Shown here: in pieces, positions 7,412 to 16,274 of the stretch
How the letters are laid out: every line of letters begins with the position of its first letter
Numbering within the stretch: the stretch's first letter is position 1
DNA from: Candidatus Schekmanbacteria bacterium
GTDB lineage: Bacteria; CSSED10-310; JACPHN01
DNA length: 64,000 bases
Reading direction: 5' to 3'
NCBI GenBank assembly: GCA_016188575.1
Contig: JACPHN010000096.1
Location: forward strand, 5,579 to 69,578
Notes under the pieces: generated by a model
Seen by the model: only the letters and a program-made list of their open reading frames with translations
Database searches by the model: none
What the model was told of the DNA's origin: nothing
Made by a program: the position numbers and the translations under genes

Positions 7412-8860
7412 ACGGCGGTGGTTGACGATCACGACCTGCTCCGGCGCACCCGTGTCAGGATTGCGGTGCAACCGCGAGTTGTACCGTCTGGCCGCGCGCA
7501 ATACCTCGGCGTCGCCGGCGGCACCGCCGTCGCGACCGCTTACCAGCGTGGCGTCTCCTCGTACGCCCGGATCGGAGTTGTAGAGGTAGGCACGGCCCGA
7601 CGTGTCTCTGCCCACGGTCACGAAGTGCTCCGCGTAAGGTCTGTTATCCGTGGGATCTGGATCGACGCGGATCGTCGCCGACTGGCCGGCTTGCAGCCCG
7701 CGAGGCGGGTTTCCGAGGAGCGTGTCGAAGCTCTCCCCGGACTCGAACGGGCGGCTCATGGTGGCGCTGCCGCCGCGCCGGGCGAGCGCCGCGATCTCGC
7801 GATCTGACATTCCCGACCGATCGCCGGTGTCTCCCGCGGTGCCCACCCGCATCGTGCCGCTTTCGTCGTTGACCAGGCGGAGGCGCTCGCCGGCGCTCGC
7901 GAGCGCTGCGTTCACGCGCGGAATCTGGCTGTTGGCAAGGTGCCCGTTCGGGCTGCGCAGCATCTGCGCCGCGTCGGCCAGATCGGACGCTGCGGGCGAA
8001 TGTCCTTCGCGGTTGAGGCGCCGCGCCGCTTGCTCCAGCGTGGACACGTCCTGTGGCCGCAAGCTCTCATGAGTATTGCCGGCTCGATAGAGCAGGCCCT
8101 GCGCCTCGCTGAGCTCATCGAAAGTCGTGTTCCCACTGCGCACGTGGCCCGCGATGTCGCGCATGCGCTGTCGCTCCTCGGCGGTGAGCGCGCTGTCGGA
8201 GCTCGCGGCGGTATTGTCCAGGGTGCGTGCAGTGGCATCGGGCCCGTTCATGATCGCCGCCCCGAGGACGTTGGCCGCGCCGCACCGGTTGCTCTCATTG
8301 GCAGCGGCCCCCACTGTGGAGGTCGGACCGACGCGCTGCGGGAGACGTCCAAGGACCGACGCAGGATCGCGCCGCCACGCGGCGTCATTGACTTCGCCGG
8401 TCGCTGCCGTCACGGGTCCGCCGGCCCCGCGCACACCATGGGAACCGTGAGCCTGCGTGCCCTCACCGGTGCTGCCGGGCGCCGGCGCGGATGTGGTGTC
8501 GGAGCTGTCCGTCGTTACCGGGGCGAAGTGTGATGGGGAAGAACCGAGTATGGACGGGTTGGCACGGACTTCGGAAGCGCGGAATGTGGGAGCGTCGGGC
8601 CGTGACGAGGGCGCCTCCGCGCGCGGCGAGGGGGCGCTCGGGCCGCTGCTGAGGATGCTCTCCATGGTTTCCGCGCTGAGCGTGTCGCGACCGATGGTGC
8701 GAAAGGAGTCCGTAGCGTCGGGGCCCGTGGCCGTCGACGGGGGTGCGGTGGGGCGCGGCGAGGTGTCGGTCGCGGGAAGGCTGGCAGGGGCATCGGGCGC
8801 GGTGGAAGGTGGCTCGGGAAGGAGGCACGAAGGGCGAACGTCGTCAGCAATCTTGGTCAT
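7409..8860 (-). CDS. Pro/Ser/Thr-rich protein with papain-like candidate triad
   Basis: 483 residues from the ATG at 8860, chosen because AGGA lies about 7 bases upstream; a GTG 30 bases earlier is possible. Residues 1-170 are low-complexity and rich in Pro, Ser, Thr and Ala, with no signal peptide. From about 185 the protein is ordered. ESNRCGAANVLGAAIMNGP looks like the Cys-bearing helix of a papain-like or C39-like fold, RPYAEHFVTVGRD supplies a candidate His, and YLYNSDPG a candidate Asn/Asp. Spacing and order fit a cysteine peptidase or transglutaminase-like enzyme. A disordered N-terminus without a Sec signal is compatible with an effector. Family assignment is tentative. Confidence 0.55.
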   Translation of the reverse strand: MTKIADDVRPSCLLPEPPSTAPDAPASLPATDTSPRPTAPPSTATGPDATDSFRTIGRDTLSAETMESILSSGPSAPSPRAEAPSSRPDAPTFRASEVRANPSILGSSPSHFAPVTTDSSDTTSAPAPGSTGEGTQAHGSHGVRGAGGPVTAATGEVNDAAWRRDPASVLGRLPQRVGPTSTVGAAANESNRCGAANVLGAAIMNGPDATARTLDNTAASSDSALTAEERQRMRDIAGHVRSGNTTFDELSEAQGLLYRAGNTHESLRPQDVSTLEQAARRLNREGHSPAASDLADAAQMLRSPNGHLANSQIPRVNAALASAGERLRLVNDESGTMRVGTAGDTGDRSGMSDREIAALARRGGSATMSRPFESGESFDTLLGNPPRGLQAGQSATIRVDPDPTDNRPYAEHFVTVGRDTSGRAYLYNSDPGVRGDATLVSGRDGGAAGDAEVLRAARRYNSRLHRNPDTGAPEQVVIVNHRR

Positions 8861-9114
8861 AGTGGATTCCTGGGGAGGGGACTGGTTCACTTCCTGGCAT
8901 CAAGCAAGATGCCTGCCAAGCGGCATGGCCTGTCCCCAACGACCCGCTTACTCAGCGCGAGGCTGCAGCCATCGTCATGCCGGCGCAATCCCGGCTGTCG
9001 CCGGGAGGCATCCAGGATTGGTGCGTCAGCGCTTGGTCCCCGGCGGCCAGTGCCTGCGTGCGCGCAGACGTGCGCACGGATGTGTAGTCGGTCTCGTCCC
9101 CACGTGCTCCAGCT

Positions 9115-10146
9115 TCACTGTCGGTTCGTCACAAAGAGGTCGCTTGCATGGTTCCCATGCGCGTCTTCGAAGAGCTGCACAAAGAACAACTGGCGACCGT
9201 CCCCGGTCAACGACGCCTCGCCGACCCCGGTCCTGCTGCTGATCACGAGCTCCGGGTCGCTCCAGCCGCCGTCCTCAGTCCGCAGACTGTGGAAGATCGC
9301 GGGGCCCTGATTCAGGCGACCTGATGTGAAGTAGAGCTCGTCACAGGTTCGGTTCAACCACGGCTGAAAATCGCTCACGTCCATTCCGGCGGCGTTGATC
9401 GGCGCGGGAGCCCGCCGCGGGACCCCCGCCCAGCCGCCCGCCGCTGCGTTTTCGAGAACGAAAATGTCGCGGTCGCTCTCGTCGAACCAAAGCTCGTCCC
9501 GGGCAGCGCAGTAGTGAGGATTTCCCCAATTCCGGTCAGCCACGTTGAAGGGCAACAGCTCCCGCCCACGATAGAGGTCGACGTCGTCGGTGTTTCCCGA
9601 GCGATTGGAGTGGTAGAAGACCTCGCCATTCTCCGCGATCATAGGACCCGCCGCAGAATAGAGGTCTACCGAGAAATAGAAACGGGTGTCAAGGGATTTT
9701 CGCGTGAACGGCCCGGCGCTCTGGTAGATATCGATGTCGTCGGCAAACGGCCCGCCGCTCTGAACGTCCGCTAGCAGATCCTCTGCGGGATAATATGCAA
9801 AAAGCAGGGTCGCTCCATCCGCGGTAACGAAGGGGCTGTCCTCCCAGTTGCCATCGCTGGTTTCCAGCCGCACCGGGGCGTCCCAGCCGACGGCAACGAG
9901 GGCGATATCGGCACGGCGGATGGCCGCCCATCGATCGGTGCTCGGATCTGCGGCTGCCGTACACCCTATGGCTACGGCGCAAGCCAGGAGGACCGCCGCC
10001 GCGCCGCCGGCCCGGTTGCATGATGGCCATGCAAGCGCCGTTTCCCCACTCCCCGCTCGTGGGGGAAGGGTTTGGGTGGGGGGAGGTGGGGAGGCAGGTT
10101 CTGCCAATGCGCACCCCGAGAAACGATCGGTCGTGGTGGTATACAT
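9115..10146 (-). CDS. Lipoprotein with PD40/TolB-like beta-propeller repeats
   Basis: 343 residues. The body (70-343) consists of propeller blades typical of PD40/WD40-like periplasmic proteins: DSPFVTADGATLLFAYYP, GPMIAENGEVFYHSNRSG, RDELWFDESDRDIFVLENA, DELYFTSGRLNQG, ASLTGDGRQLFFVQ. A hydrophobic stretch ending LLACAVAIGC (about residues 53-62) is a lipobox. The ATG at 10146 has a strong AGGAG 8 bases upstream. Oddly, this places about 45 residues before the hydrophobic core, and residues 17-40 are encoded by a repeat element (10042-10101). The leader thus appears extended by the repeat; an internal non-ATG start is the alternative. It probably sits on a periplasmic membrane face; ligand unknown. 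Confidence 0.72.
   Translation of the reverse strand: MYTTTTDRFSGCALAEPASPPPPTQTLPPRAGSGETALAWPSCNRAGGAAAVLLACAVAIGCTAAADPSTDRWAAIRRADIALVAVGWDAPVRLETSDGNWEDSPFVTADGATLLFAYYPAEDLLADVQSGGPFADDIDIYQSAGPFTRKSLDTRFYFSVDLYSAAGPMIAENGEVFYHSNRSGNTDDVDLYRGRELLPFNVADRNWGNPHYCAARDELWFDESDRDIFVLENAAAGGWAGVPRRAPAPINAAGMDVSDFQPWLNRTCDELYFTSGRLNQGPAIFHSLRTEDGGWSDPELVISSRTGVGEASLTGDGRQLFFVQLFEDAHGNHASDLFVTNRQ
10042..10101. repeat. C/G-rich repeat core inside lipoprotein leader
   Basis: A palindromic core, CCCCACTCCCCGCTCGTGGG followed by GGAAGGG and a GGTGGGGGGAGGTGGGG tail. It is read in frame by the minus-strand lipoprotein gene as a Pro-rich PPPPTQTLPPRAGSGE segment. A related core is read in frame in the next gene at 10503-10542. 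Confidence 0.65.
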
Positions 10147-10430
10147 GGATAAGACTCCTTTTTCTGGCCATCCGAGTTTGGCGAAAGGCTGCTCTACTCA
10201 ATACCTACGCGCCACTCCCGCGACGGTTACATTGCCTTGTGCTGCATGCCGCCCAAGCGTCCAGCAACCTTGGGCCGAGCCTTCCCGACTGCCATCAACT
10301 TTGCAACCCCCTGATATCTGAGTCTCCGGCTCGCGGCGGACCCGCGAGGGCCCGCCCCACCCACAAGCTCCCGGTTACCATCCTTGCTGCGGGCCGTATT
10401 TGGAGGTGTAGGAGGCGAAGGAGGTGTCCA

Positions 10431-13256
10431 GTGTTTGGAAGCGCTACTGACGAGCTCGAAGACGCCACCAGAGGTGATGGAAACCTGAAATCGGTTTTTT
10501 TCCCCACACCCCAACCCTCTCCCCGCACGCGGGGGGAGGCAAAGTCGGTCGCCGTGCTCGTGCTGCTCGGGGCAATGACAGTGCTGCTGCCCGAGCCGCT
10601 GCCGGCCGCGCCGGGCCTGGAGCGGACCGACTGGGTTGTGGACATGCGAAGCGAAGGCGGTGCGTCGCCCGCAGCAACCGCGACCGACTATGACGGGGCG
10701 CTGGTGGACGCGACCGCGGCCGAGAACGGCGAGACCTGCGGTACAGCCTTGCCGGCGGCGGGTCGGCCTGTCGTCGACATCGCCATTCCCGAGGAAATGA
10801 TACCGCGCGCGGACTGGACACTGGCGCAGGTGCACCACCGCAACGACTGGGCAGCGCAGCTCGCGGCGTGCGCGGAGTCACTGCGCGGGCGTCACGCGCG
10901 CTACCATCTCCGGCTCGAGCTGGACGGGACCGCGCTCCCAGGTGGAGCGGACGGCGAGCTGGCGATTCTTCGGCCGGTGGCCGGGATCATCCGTGGCGCC
11001 GACGGCGAAGCCGAGGTCGGAGCCCATCTGGTCGCTGCCACGCCGCTCACAGTCGTCCCGGGCGCGGCGGACAGATATCTCGTAGACGCCATCTGCCGGC
11101 GCTCCGCGGGCCAGGCGGTGGACGACGGGGCGGCCGGAGCCGATTCCTGGCGCCACGTCGGTGACGGCGCCGCTCTGCTGGACAGCGGCGCGCTCATTCG
11201 CGAGGTGGCGAGGAGTCTGAGCAGCGGGGTCCGACTGCTCATCATCGATTCTCGGGTCGCGGCGGAGGCGGCGTCGCTGCGGCAGCGACTCCGCCGCGTC
11301 CGCCTCGACGACTGGATCCCGCCCTCAGCCGCTTCATCCGACCAGAAGGCGCAGAGTGACACGTTCGAGCTCATCTCCGCCGACGGCCGGCACGCCTTTG
11401 GCTTCTACTTGCCCGGCGCCGCCTCCGGCTTCTCGGAGCGCTCGCTCAACGAGGCCGCCGGAGCCGCTCGACCGGCGGGCCCAGGCAAGCCCGAGCGCAC
11501 CTTCGCCGCGGGGCTGCTCGACCTGCTGACAGGAGAGTCCGCCTCACTCACACGGGAGGAGCTGCTTGCCGCATTCCCGAACGCGCCGCGCGATCACCCC
11601 CTGGTCGTCTGGTTTGGCGACGGACCTCTCGACGCGCTCGGGGACGGCCAGGTGCTTACGGTTCAGGCCGCGCCCGTGCTCTCGGCGGAGGAAATCGCGA
11701 TCCGCGCCTGGACCGGATTCTCCCACGACTGGTCACAGGTGCGCACGTTGCGCGCGCGCTACGACGCCGAGCTGCGCGGCGGGGGCCAGCGCGCCTCCCT
11801 GCGCGGCCGCATGGTCTGGGACGCAGACAACCGGCAGTCGGCCTACGAGCTCGAAGAGATCGTCGTCAATGGCCTGGCCTTCGACCCCGCCTACATGAAG
11901 CTCACCTATGAGCCGCGAGCGGACGCCTCGCTTCTCGATGCGCTGCACTACGGCCTCCCCGAGGACACGCTCTGGAGCCTCGACGGTGAGGAAGACCTGC
12001 CCGCCGGGACTTGCTACCGGCTGCGCTACCTGCCCAAGCCGACCAAGAAGGACCGCAAACGGGGCCGGATCTGGGTCAGAAAGAGCGACTATCGCATCAT
12101 CCGGGTGCGGGAGTTGGAGCCCGATCCGCAGCCGCCGCGCATCGCCGTCGAGACTCAGCTCGATTGGGAGCCAGTGGCCGGCGCTCCGGGTGGCAGCGAA
12201 GTCTGGTTGCCGGCTCTCTTCTCCGAGGTCTCTAACCAGCACGATCACGGCCGTTATGCGCAGGGCACCGCCCGGTTCCGGTTCTCGGCCTGGCAAATCA
12301 ACGAAAAGTCGTTCACCGAGCAGGTCAAGGAGCTGGAGGCGTCGCCGCACGTCGTGGTCGTGGAGCGGGATCTCGAAAAGACCCAGGACGTCATCGACAA
12401 GGTCGAGGTCAGGGCCGGCGCCACCGGCGCGGAACCGCAGACCGGTGACGCGGCGCCGAAAGGTCGATTTCGACCGTCGCCCAGACCGCCCGAAACCTCG
12501 TGGTGGACGATGACCATGGTTGCCGGGGTGTACGGCGATGCCGATGGCGGCTTTCCGGATCTGCTCGTCGAGCTGGATACGCCCCGGCTCGCGCAGAAGC
12601 GGCAGTCCCTGACGGTGGCGATGTCGCCCCTGTACGGGACGCTCAATTGGGAGGCGCAAACCCGCTGGGGCGGTGCGGTCGGAGCGCGGGGGCTGAGCAC
12701 GGTGGTGGCGAGCCCGGTGGACCTGTCGACCTACCTGCGCCTGCCGCTGTGGCGCGGTAGCTCGGTCGAGCTCTCGCTCAACGGCGGCACCGTGCGGGAG
12801 AGCAGGGGCGACACGGACAAGGATCGCCCATTCTTGGATGACGCCCCGGCGCGCACATACGCCGGCGGCGACGCGGCAGCGTTTCGCTGGAAAGCGGCAA
12901 ACGTTCCCGGGGTGTTTTCGGTGGCGGAAGCGGTTCCAGCGTCCAAAACCTATCAGCAGGCCCCTACGGACGCGTTTCACGCGGGGCTCGAGTGGAAAAT
13001 CCCCGTAACCCGAAAAGCGACGTTGTCACTCGGCATTCTCGCGGGGGAGGCCCGATGGCCGCTAGTCTCGTCCACGTATCGCGAGCGGTTCGGCACGGCG
13101 GCGCTGTCGGTGTACCTGTCTTTGCCCCGCGGCTGTGTGGGGCTCGCCACGGTCGCTCCAACCTGGTGGCGCGCCATGGCGGCCGACGGGAGCTGGACGG
13201 CGACCGGCGCATCGCCGAGCCTCGGCTGGTACCTGGCGGTTGCGAAGTGGTGGTAG
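10431..13256 (+). CDS. Large exported protein with LolA-like middle region
   Basis: 941 residues from the GTG at 10431, chosen because GGAGG lies 6 bases upstream. As in the divergent lipoprotein, a repeat-encoded PTPQPSPRTRGE segment (residues 25-36) precedes a signal peptide-like core (SVAVLVLLGAMTVLLPEPLPA). Residues 40-420 are unrecognised. Residues about 430-600 (TLRARYDAELRGGGQRASLRG, YELEEIVVNGLAFDPAYMKL, then RIWVRKSDYRIIRVRELE) resemble an outer-membrane lipoprotein-sorting/LolA-type sheet that binds acyl chains. The C-terminal 250 residues have alternating strands and end in a tryptophan, as in outer-membrane beta barrels. Periplasmic or outer-membrane location is inferred; the function is unknown. 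Confidence 0.65.
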   Translation: MFGSATDELEDATRGDGNLKSVFFPTPQPSPRTRGEAKSVAVLVLLGAMTVLLPEPLPAAPGLERTDWVVDMRSEGGASPAATATDYDGALVDATAAENGETCGTALPAAGRPVVDIAIPEEMIPRADWTLAQVHHRNDWAAQLAACAESLRGRHARYHLRLELDGTALPGGADGELAILRPVAGIIRGADGEAEVGAHLVAATPLTVVPGAADRYLVDAICRRSAGQAVDDGAAGADSWRHVGDGAALLDSGALIREVARSLSSGVRLLIIDSRVAAEAASLRQRLRRVRLDDWIPPSAASSDQKAQSDTFELISADGRHAFGFYLPGAASGFSERSLNEAAGAARPAGPGKPERTFAAGLLDLLTGESASLTREELLAAFPNAPRDHPLVVWFGDGPLDALGDGQVLTVQAAPVLSAEEIAIRAWTGFSHDWSQVRTLRARYDAELRGGGQRASLRGRMVWDADNRQSAYELEEIVVNGLAFDPAYMKLTYEPRADASLLDALHYGLPEDTLWSLDGEEDLPAGTCYRLRYLPKPTKKDRKRGRIWVRKSDYRIIRVRELEPDPQPPRIAVETQLDWEPVAGAPGGSEVWLPALFSEVSNQHDHGRYAQGTARFRFSAWQINEKSFTEQVKELEASPHVVVVERDLEKTQDVIDKVEVRAGATGAEPQTGDAAPKGRFRPSPRPPETSWWTMTMVAGVYGDADGGFPDLLVELDTPRLAQKRQSLTVAMSPLYGTLNWEAQTRWGGAVGARGLSTVVASPVDLSTYLRLPLWRGSSVELSLNGGTVRESRGDTDKDRPFLDDAPARTYAGGDAAAFRWKAANVPGVFSVAEAVPASKTYQQAPTDAFHAGLEWKIPVTRKATLSLGILAGEARWPLVSSTYRERFGTAALSVYLSLPRGCVGLATVAPTWWRAMAADGSWTATGASPSLGWYLAVAKWW
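10503..10542. repeat. C/G-rich repeat core inside exported-protein leader
   Basis: CCCCACACCCCAACCCTCTC then CCCGCACGCGGGGGGAGGC, a short palindromic core of the dispersed repeat type, inside the coding sequence just before the signal peptide hydrophobic stretch of the 941-residue protein. Confidence 0.62.
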
Positions 13257-14175
13257 ACGACGCAGGCGGCGTGTCTTTGTACGATGGCGCGGCCTGGCGC
13301 ACCGCGATCGAAGCCCCGCATGCGTCGCTTTGGTCCGTCTGGGCAGGATCGTGGGATCGCATCATCGCGGTCGGCGAGCGAAAGCACGGTGGAGATGCCC
13401 TGACGGCCGCGTCTTTGGCGCCGTCGACGTGTACGATGTCACGACAGGCGGGGCGACCGAGGTGGGAGAGTGGGACGGGGCGCAGTGGACGGCCAGAGCT
13501 ACGCTTCCAGCGCGCTACCCGCGCACCGGCGCCTGTGCCGGCCCGGGCGAAAGCTACGTGGCGGGCGACAATGGGTTTGTTTTCGCCGAGGAGCCCGGCA
13601 GATGGTGGCCAGCAAGCGTCAACGCGTTCGGTTACGAGGAAGCGCTTCCCGCCCTGGTCGGCGCCTGGGTTGACGCTGACGCAAGCATCTATGCCATGGC
13701 CGACGATGGCCTAGCTCTCGTCTACGACGGTGCGGAGTGGGCCGCTGATCCGGGCATAACTGGGACGTTCCGGCCGGAAACGAGCATCAGGGTCGGTGGT
13801 TTTTGGGCGGGCGGAGCGCGCGACATGTACGCAACGGCGGTCGCCTATTCCGGCCAACACCGCATGTGCGAGGTTCTTCACTTCTCCGGGCAGTGGGAGA
13901 CGGCCTACGCGCACGCCGATGAATCCACTTGCGAGCTGGGCGGGGTGTGGAACGACGGTCGGGGCTTCGTCGCGGCCGTGGGGAGCAGAGCCGTCACCGG
14001 TGCTTCGGGAAGCTGGAGTGTAGATGATCCTGCGGCCGTGTCGCTCGTGGCGGTCTGGGGCTCCAGCCGATCGAATGTCTTCGCTGTTGGAGACGGCGGC
14101 GCGATCTTCTACTTCGACGGCAGGAAATGGTCGGCCATGGCGAGCCCGGTGCAGGTCGATCTGAAGGCGGTGTAG
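13247..14175 (+). pseudogene. Frameshifted propeller-type protein gene, 5' truncated
   Basis: Two frames together encode one repetitive protein. Bases 13247 to about 13400 are in one frame (DDAGGVSLYDGAAWRTAIEA, SLWSVWAGSWDRIIAVGE). From about 13410 to 14175 the next frame continues the pattern (DVYDVTTGGATEVGEWDGAQ, GESYVAGDNGFVFAEEPGRW, VWGSSRSNVFAVGDGGAIFY, YFDGRKWSAMASP). These WGSS...VFAVGDGG...FDG.W repeats belong to secreted propeller proteins common in deltaproteobacteria. No signal peptide or plausible start remains, because the 5' end runs into the preceding gene's stop. It looks like a truncated relic with a frameshift near 13400; sequencing error is possible for the shift but not for the missing start. 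Confidence 0.65.
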
Positions 14176-14227
14176 GGCGGCGGTGCTATCGATAGGAACC
14201 ACGGCGGGAATTTTCGGGAGCTCTCGC

Positions 14228-14854
14228 TCAGCTCCCCACGTCGCCGGAGCCGGGCTGCTCTCCCTGCCCGTCCTGGATGACGGGTCCGCGGTGTGCTCGT
14301 CTTTCGGTTCTCCGCAATAGCCACCAGGCGTCGAGGCTGGAGCCCATGGTGGCAACGACGACCAGGAACCCGACTGTCTGCCCGACCAACGGAACCAGAG
14401 AGGCCGCACCGAAGACTGCACCGCCGAGCAGGGCGCGGCGCGCCACGGTCGCTGCGCCCCCAAATTCGGCGCTTTCGAGCAGGGAATCGCCGACGAGCAG
14501 GGCCGCGGCGCCGACGGCCACAGCGCTGAGCGCCAGAAGGTAAAGCAGCGCGGCCAATGCCACCAGCTTCCCGAGGGGGACGCCGGCGTCACCGAGCGAC
14601 ATCAGGACCAATCCCGCCACCAGATTGACGACTCCGAGAATCAGGCTTCTGAGCGGTTGAGATCGGGCACCTGAAGAGGCCTGCGCCACCAGTCTTGGGA
14701 AGAGGACCGACAGCGTCGAGCCGAGGCCGCCGATCCCGAGGACGGCGACGACCACAACCGCAAGGATCGCCAACCCGGCGGCTCCGAGACCCGCAGCGTC
14801 GACCAACGCTTTCGTTAGTTCCGCCGTGCTCTGCACACCAATCGTGCTGCTCAT
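14228..14854 (-). CDS. Membrane protein of sigma/anti-sigma operon
   Basis: 208 residues, third gene of the ECF sigma operon. I chose the ATG at 14854 because it forms an ATGA overlap with the anti-sigma stop and has GAGAGGA upstream. Four or five hydrophobic helices are visible (LAILAVVVVAVLGIGG, LRSLILGVVNLVAGLVLMSL, LVALAALLYLLALSAVAVG, a glycine-rich one and VGQTVGFLVVVATMG), followed by a charged cytoplasmic tail. No family is recognised. Translational coupling suggests a role with the anti-sigma factor in envelope sensing, or it may be a regulon target. Confidence 0.72.
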   Translation of the reverse strand: MSSTIGVQSTAELTKALVDAAGLGAAGLAILAVVVVAVLGIGGLGSTLSVLFPRLVAQASSGARSQPLRSLILGVVNLVAGLVLMSLGDAGVPLGKLVALAALLYLLALSAVAVGAAALLVGDSLLESAEFGGAATVARRALLGGAVFGAASLVPLVGQTVGFLVVVATMGSSLDAWWLLRRTERRAHRGPVIQDGQGEQPGSGDVGS

Positions 14855-15561
14855 GAACGACATCCTCTCGTAGAAGAACCCCAAGGGATCCGCGCGTCCC
14901 AAAATGGCGGCACCCCGACGCGCGCTGCCAGGTTGACCAGGCCGACGACGGCGAGAGCGGCGAGCATGGCCGCCACGGACCGCGGTGTGTGACCCGCAGC
15001 CCGCCGCGCCACTGCTCCGGCGCTCGCAGCCACATTCTCAGCCGCTGCCACGATCGGCGCTGTCAGGTCCGCCAACCCGAGCCGTTCCCAGCCGGCCGCT
15101 CCGGCGAGGGACAGGCGAAGCACCGTCTGCCCGGCGTCGCAGACGCCGTCGATCGCAAACTGCATCCCGAATCCGGGAGCCGCCCAGGGGGACGTCCACG
15201 CGGCGACGGTTCCCAGCGCGAGCGTCACCAGCAGCGCGGCTGAGGCGAACCATGCGGTGATACCCGTGGGCGCGGTAGCTCGGCGCTGCCCGGCAACTCG
15301 CTCATCCTTTTCCAGGCAGGCGCGGACGCTCAACGTGACATCCACAGGTATCAACTCCGGCACAGACAGCCGGGCGAGCTGGATGATCCGGCGGTGGCCG
15401 CGAATGACCTCGCGACACCACGGGCAGCCGCCAAGGTGGCGCTCGAATGCGGCCAGCGCATCCGCCTGCAGGCCGCCATCGAGGTATGCCGCCCAAGTCG
15501 CGGGCGGCACTCCACAGTGACGTGATCTGGAGACGCCCTGTTCTGTCCGTGTGCTCTGCAT
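14851..15561 (-). CDS. Anti-sigma factor with HC2-type zinc finger
   Basis: 236 residues from the ATG at 15561, preceded by GGGAGA. Residues 13-50 carry a zinc-binding anti-sigma domain: HCGVPPATWAAYLDG, then HLGGCPWC, the His-x3-Cys-x2-Cys pattern of zf-HC2 proteins. A membrane helix follows (ITAWFASAALLVTLALG, about 100-117). After it come a probable periplasmic part and a second hydrophobic segment (MLAALAVVGLVNLAARVG) near the end. It lies directly downstream of an ECF sigma gene, which it should hold inactive at the inner membrane until a signal releases it. The stop overlaps the next start. Confidence 0.85.
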   Translation of the reverse strand: MQSTRTEQGVSRSRHCGVPPATWAAYLDGGLQADALAAFERHLGGCPWCREVIRGHRRIIQLARLSVPELIPVDVTLSVRACLEKDERVAGQRRATAPTGITAWFASAALLVTLALGTVAAWTSPWAAPGFGMQFAIDGVCDAGQTVLRLSLAGAAGWERLGLADLTAPIVAAAENVAASAGAVARRAAGHTPRSVAAMLAALAVVGLVNLAARVGVPPFWDARIPWGSSTRGCRS

Positions 15562-15665
15562 ACCGGGATCTCCCATTATTCGTGACTGTATGTCCATATA
15601 ACGAGGGTGCAACATGTTCCGGTTCTGGAACAATGATTTTTTGGCAACGAGGTGATTAATTTTCA

Positions 15666-16274
15666 TTATTCCGTCTCCAGCGAGCTTCCGAGCAGCTCGC
15701 GAAGGCGCTCTCTGGCGCGGTGCAAGCGCACCTTGGCGGCGCCGACCGAAATACCGAGGATGTCCGCAATTTCCTGCAGCTCCAGATCTTCCTCGTAGCG
15801 CAGCAGGAAAATTTCACGGTATTCGCCAGGCAGCGCCGACACGCCCTCCGCAAGCCGGTCGACGGCTTCGCGGGCCGCCACGGCTCTCGCCACGTTAACG
15901 CCGCTGTCGAGATCGGCGAAAGGATCGGGCAGCGCGCCCTCGGGATCCTCCCCTTCGCCGCGGCGGGTCGGGCGCCCATGCGCGGGCCGATGCAGCTCGC
16001 CACGCTGGCGCTGCGCGCAGGATTCCGCGTGGTCCAGCGCCAGGCGACGGGCGATCGTGAAAATCCACGTGCGAAAGCTGCGCTCTGGATCGTAGCGGCA
16101 TGCCGCTCGAAACACGTGCACGAAGGTCTCCTGCACGAGATCGACGGCGTCTTCGGAAGAACCGCAGCAGCGCTTGAGAAAGCGGAACAGTGGACTCTGG
16201 TATCGCCGCACGATCTCATCGAATGCGGCCGCCTCGCCCGCGCTATAGCGGCGCATCAGCTCGGCGTCGCTCAC
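15666..16274 (-). CDS. ECF-type RNA polymerase sigma factor
   Basis: 202 residues from a GTG at 16274 (VSDAELMRRYSAGEAAAFDE), the usual beginning of this family; the open frame extends to 16418 but no upstream start has a ribosome-binding site. Region 2: AFDEIVRRYQSPLFRFLKR, DAVDLVQETFVHVFRAACRY, SFRTWIFTIARRLALDH. Region 4: LPGEYREIFLLRYEEDLELQ, then EIADILGISVGAAKVRLHRAR, the helix-turn-helix for the -35 box. It directs RNA polymerase to a small regulon and is paired with the anti-sigma factor at 14851-15561, 104 bases downstream. It probably autoregulates this operon. Confidence 0.92.
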   Translation of the reverse strand: MSDAELMRRYSAGEAAAFDEIVRRYQSPLFRFLKRCCGSSEDAVDLVQETFVHVFRAACRYDPERSFRTWIFTIARRLALDHAESCAQRQRGELHRPAHGRPTRRGEGEDPEGALPDPFADLDSGVNVARAVAAREAVDRLAEGVSALPGEYREIFLLRYEEDLELQEIADILGISVGAAKVRLHRARERLRELLGSSLETE

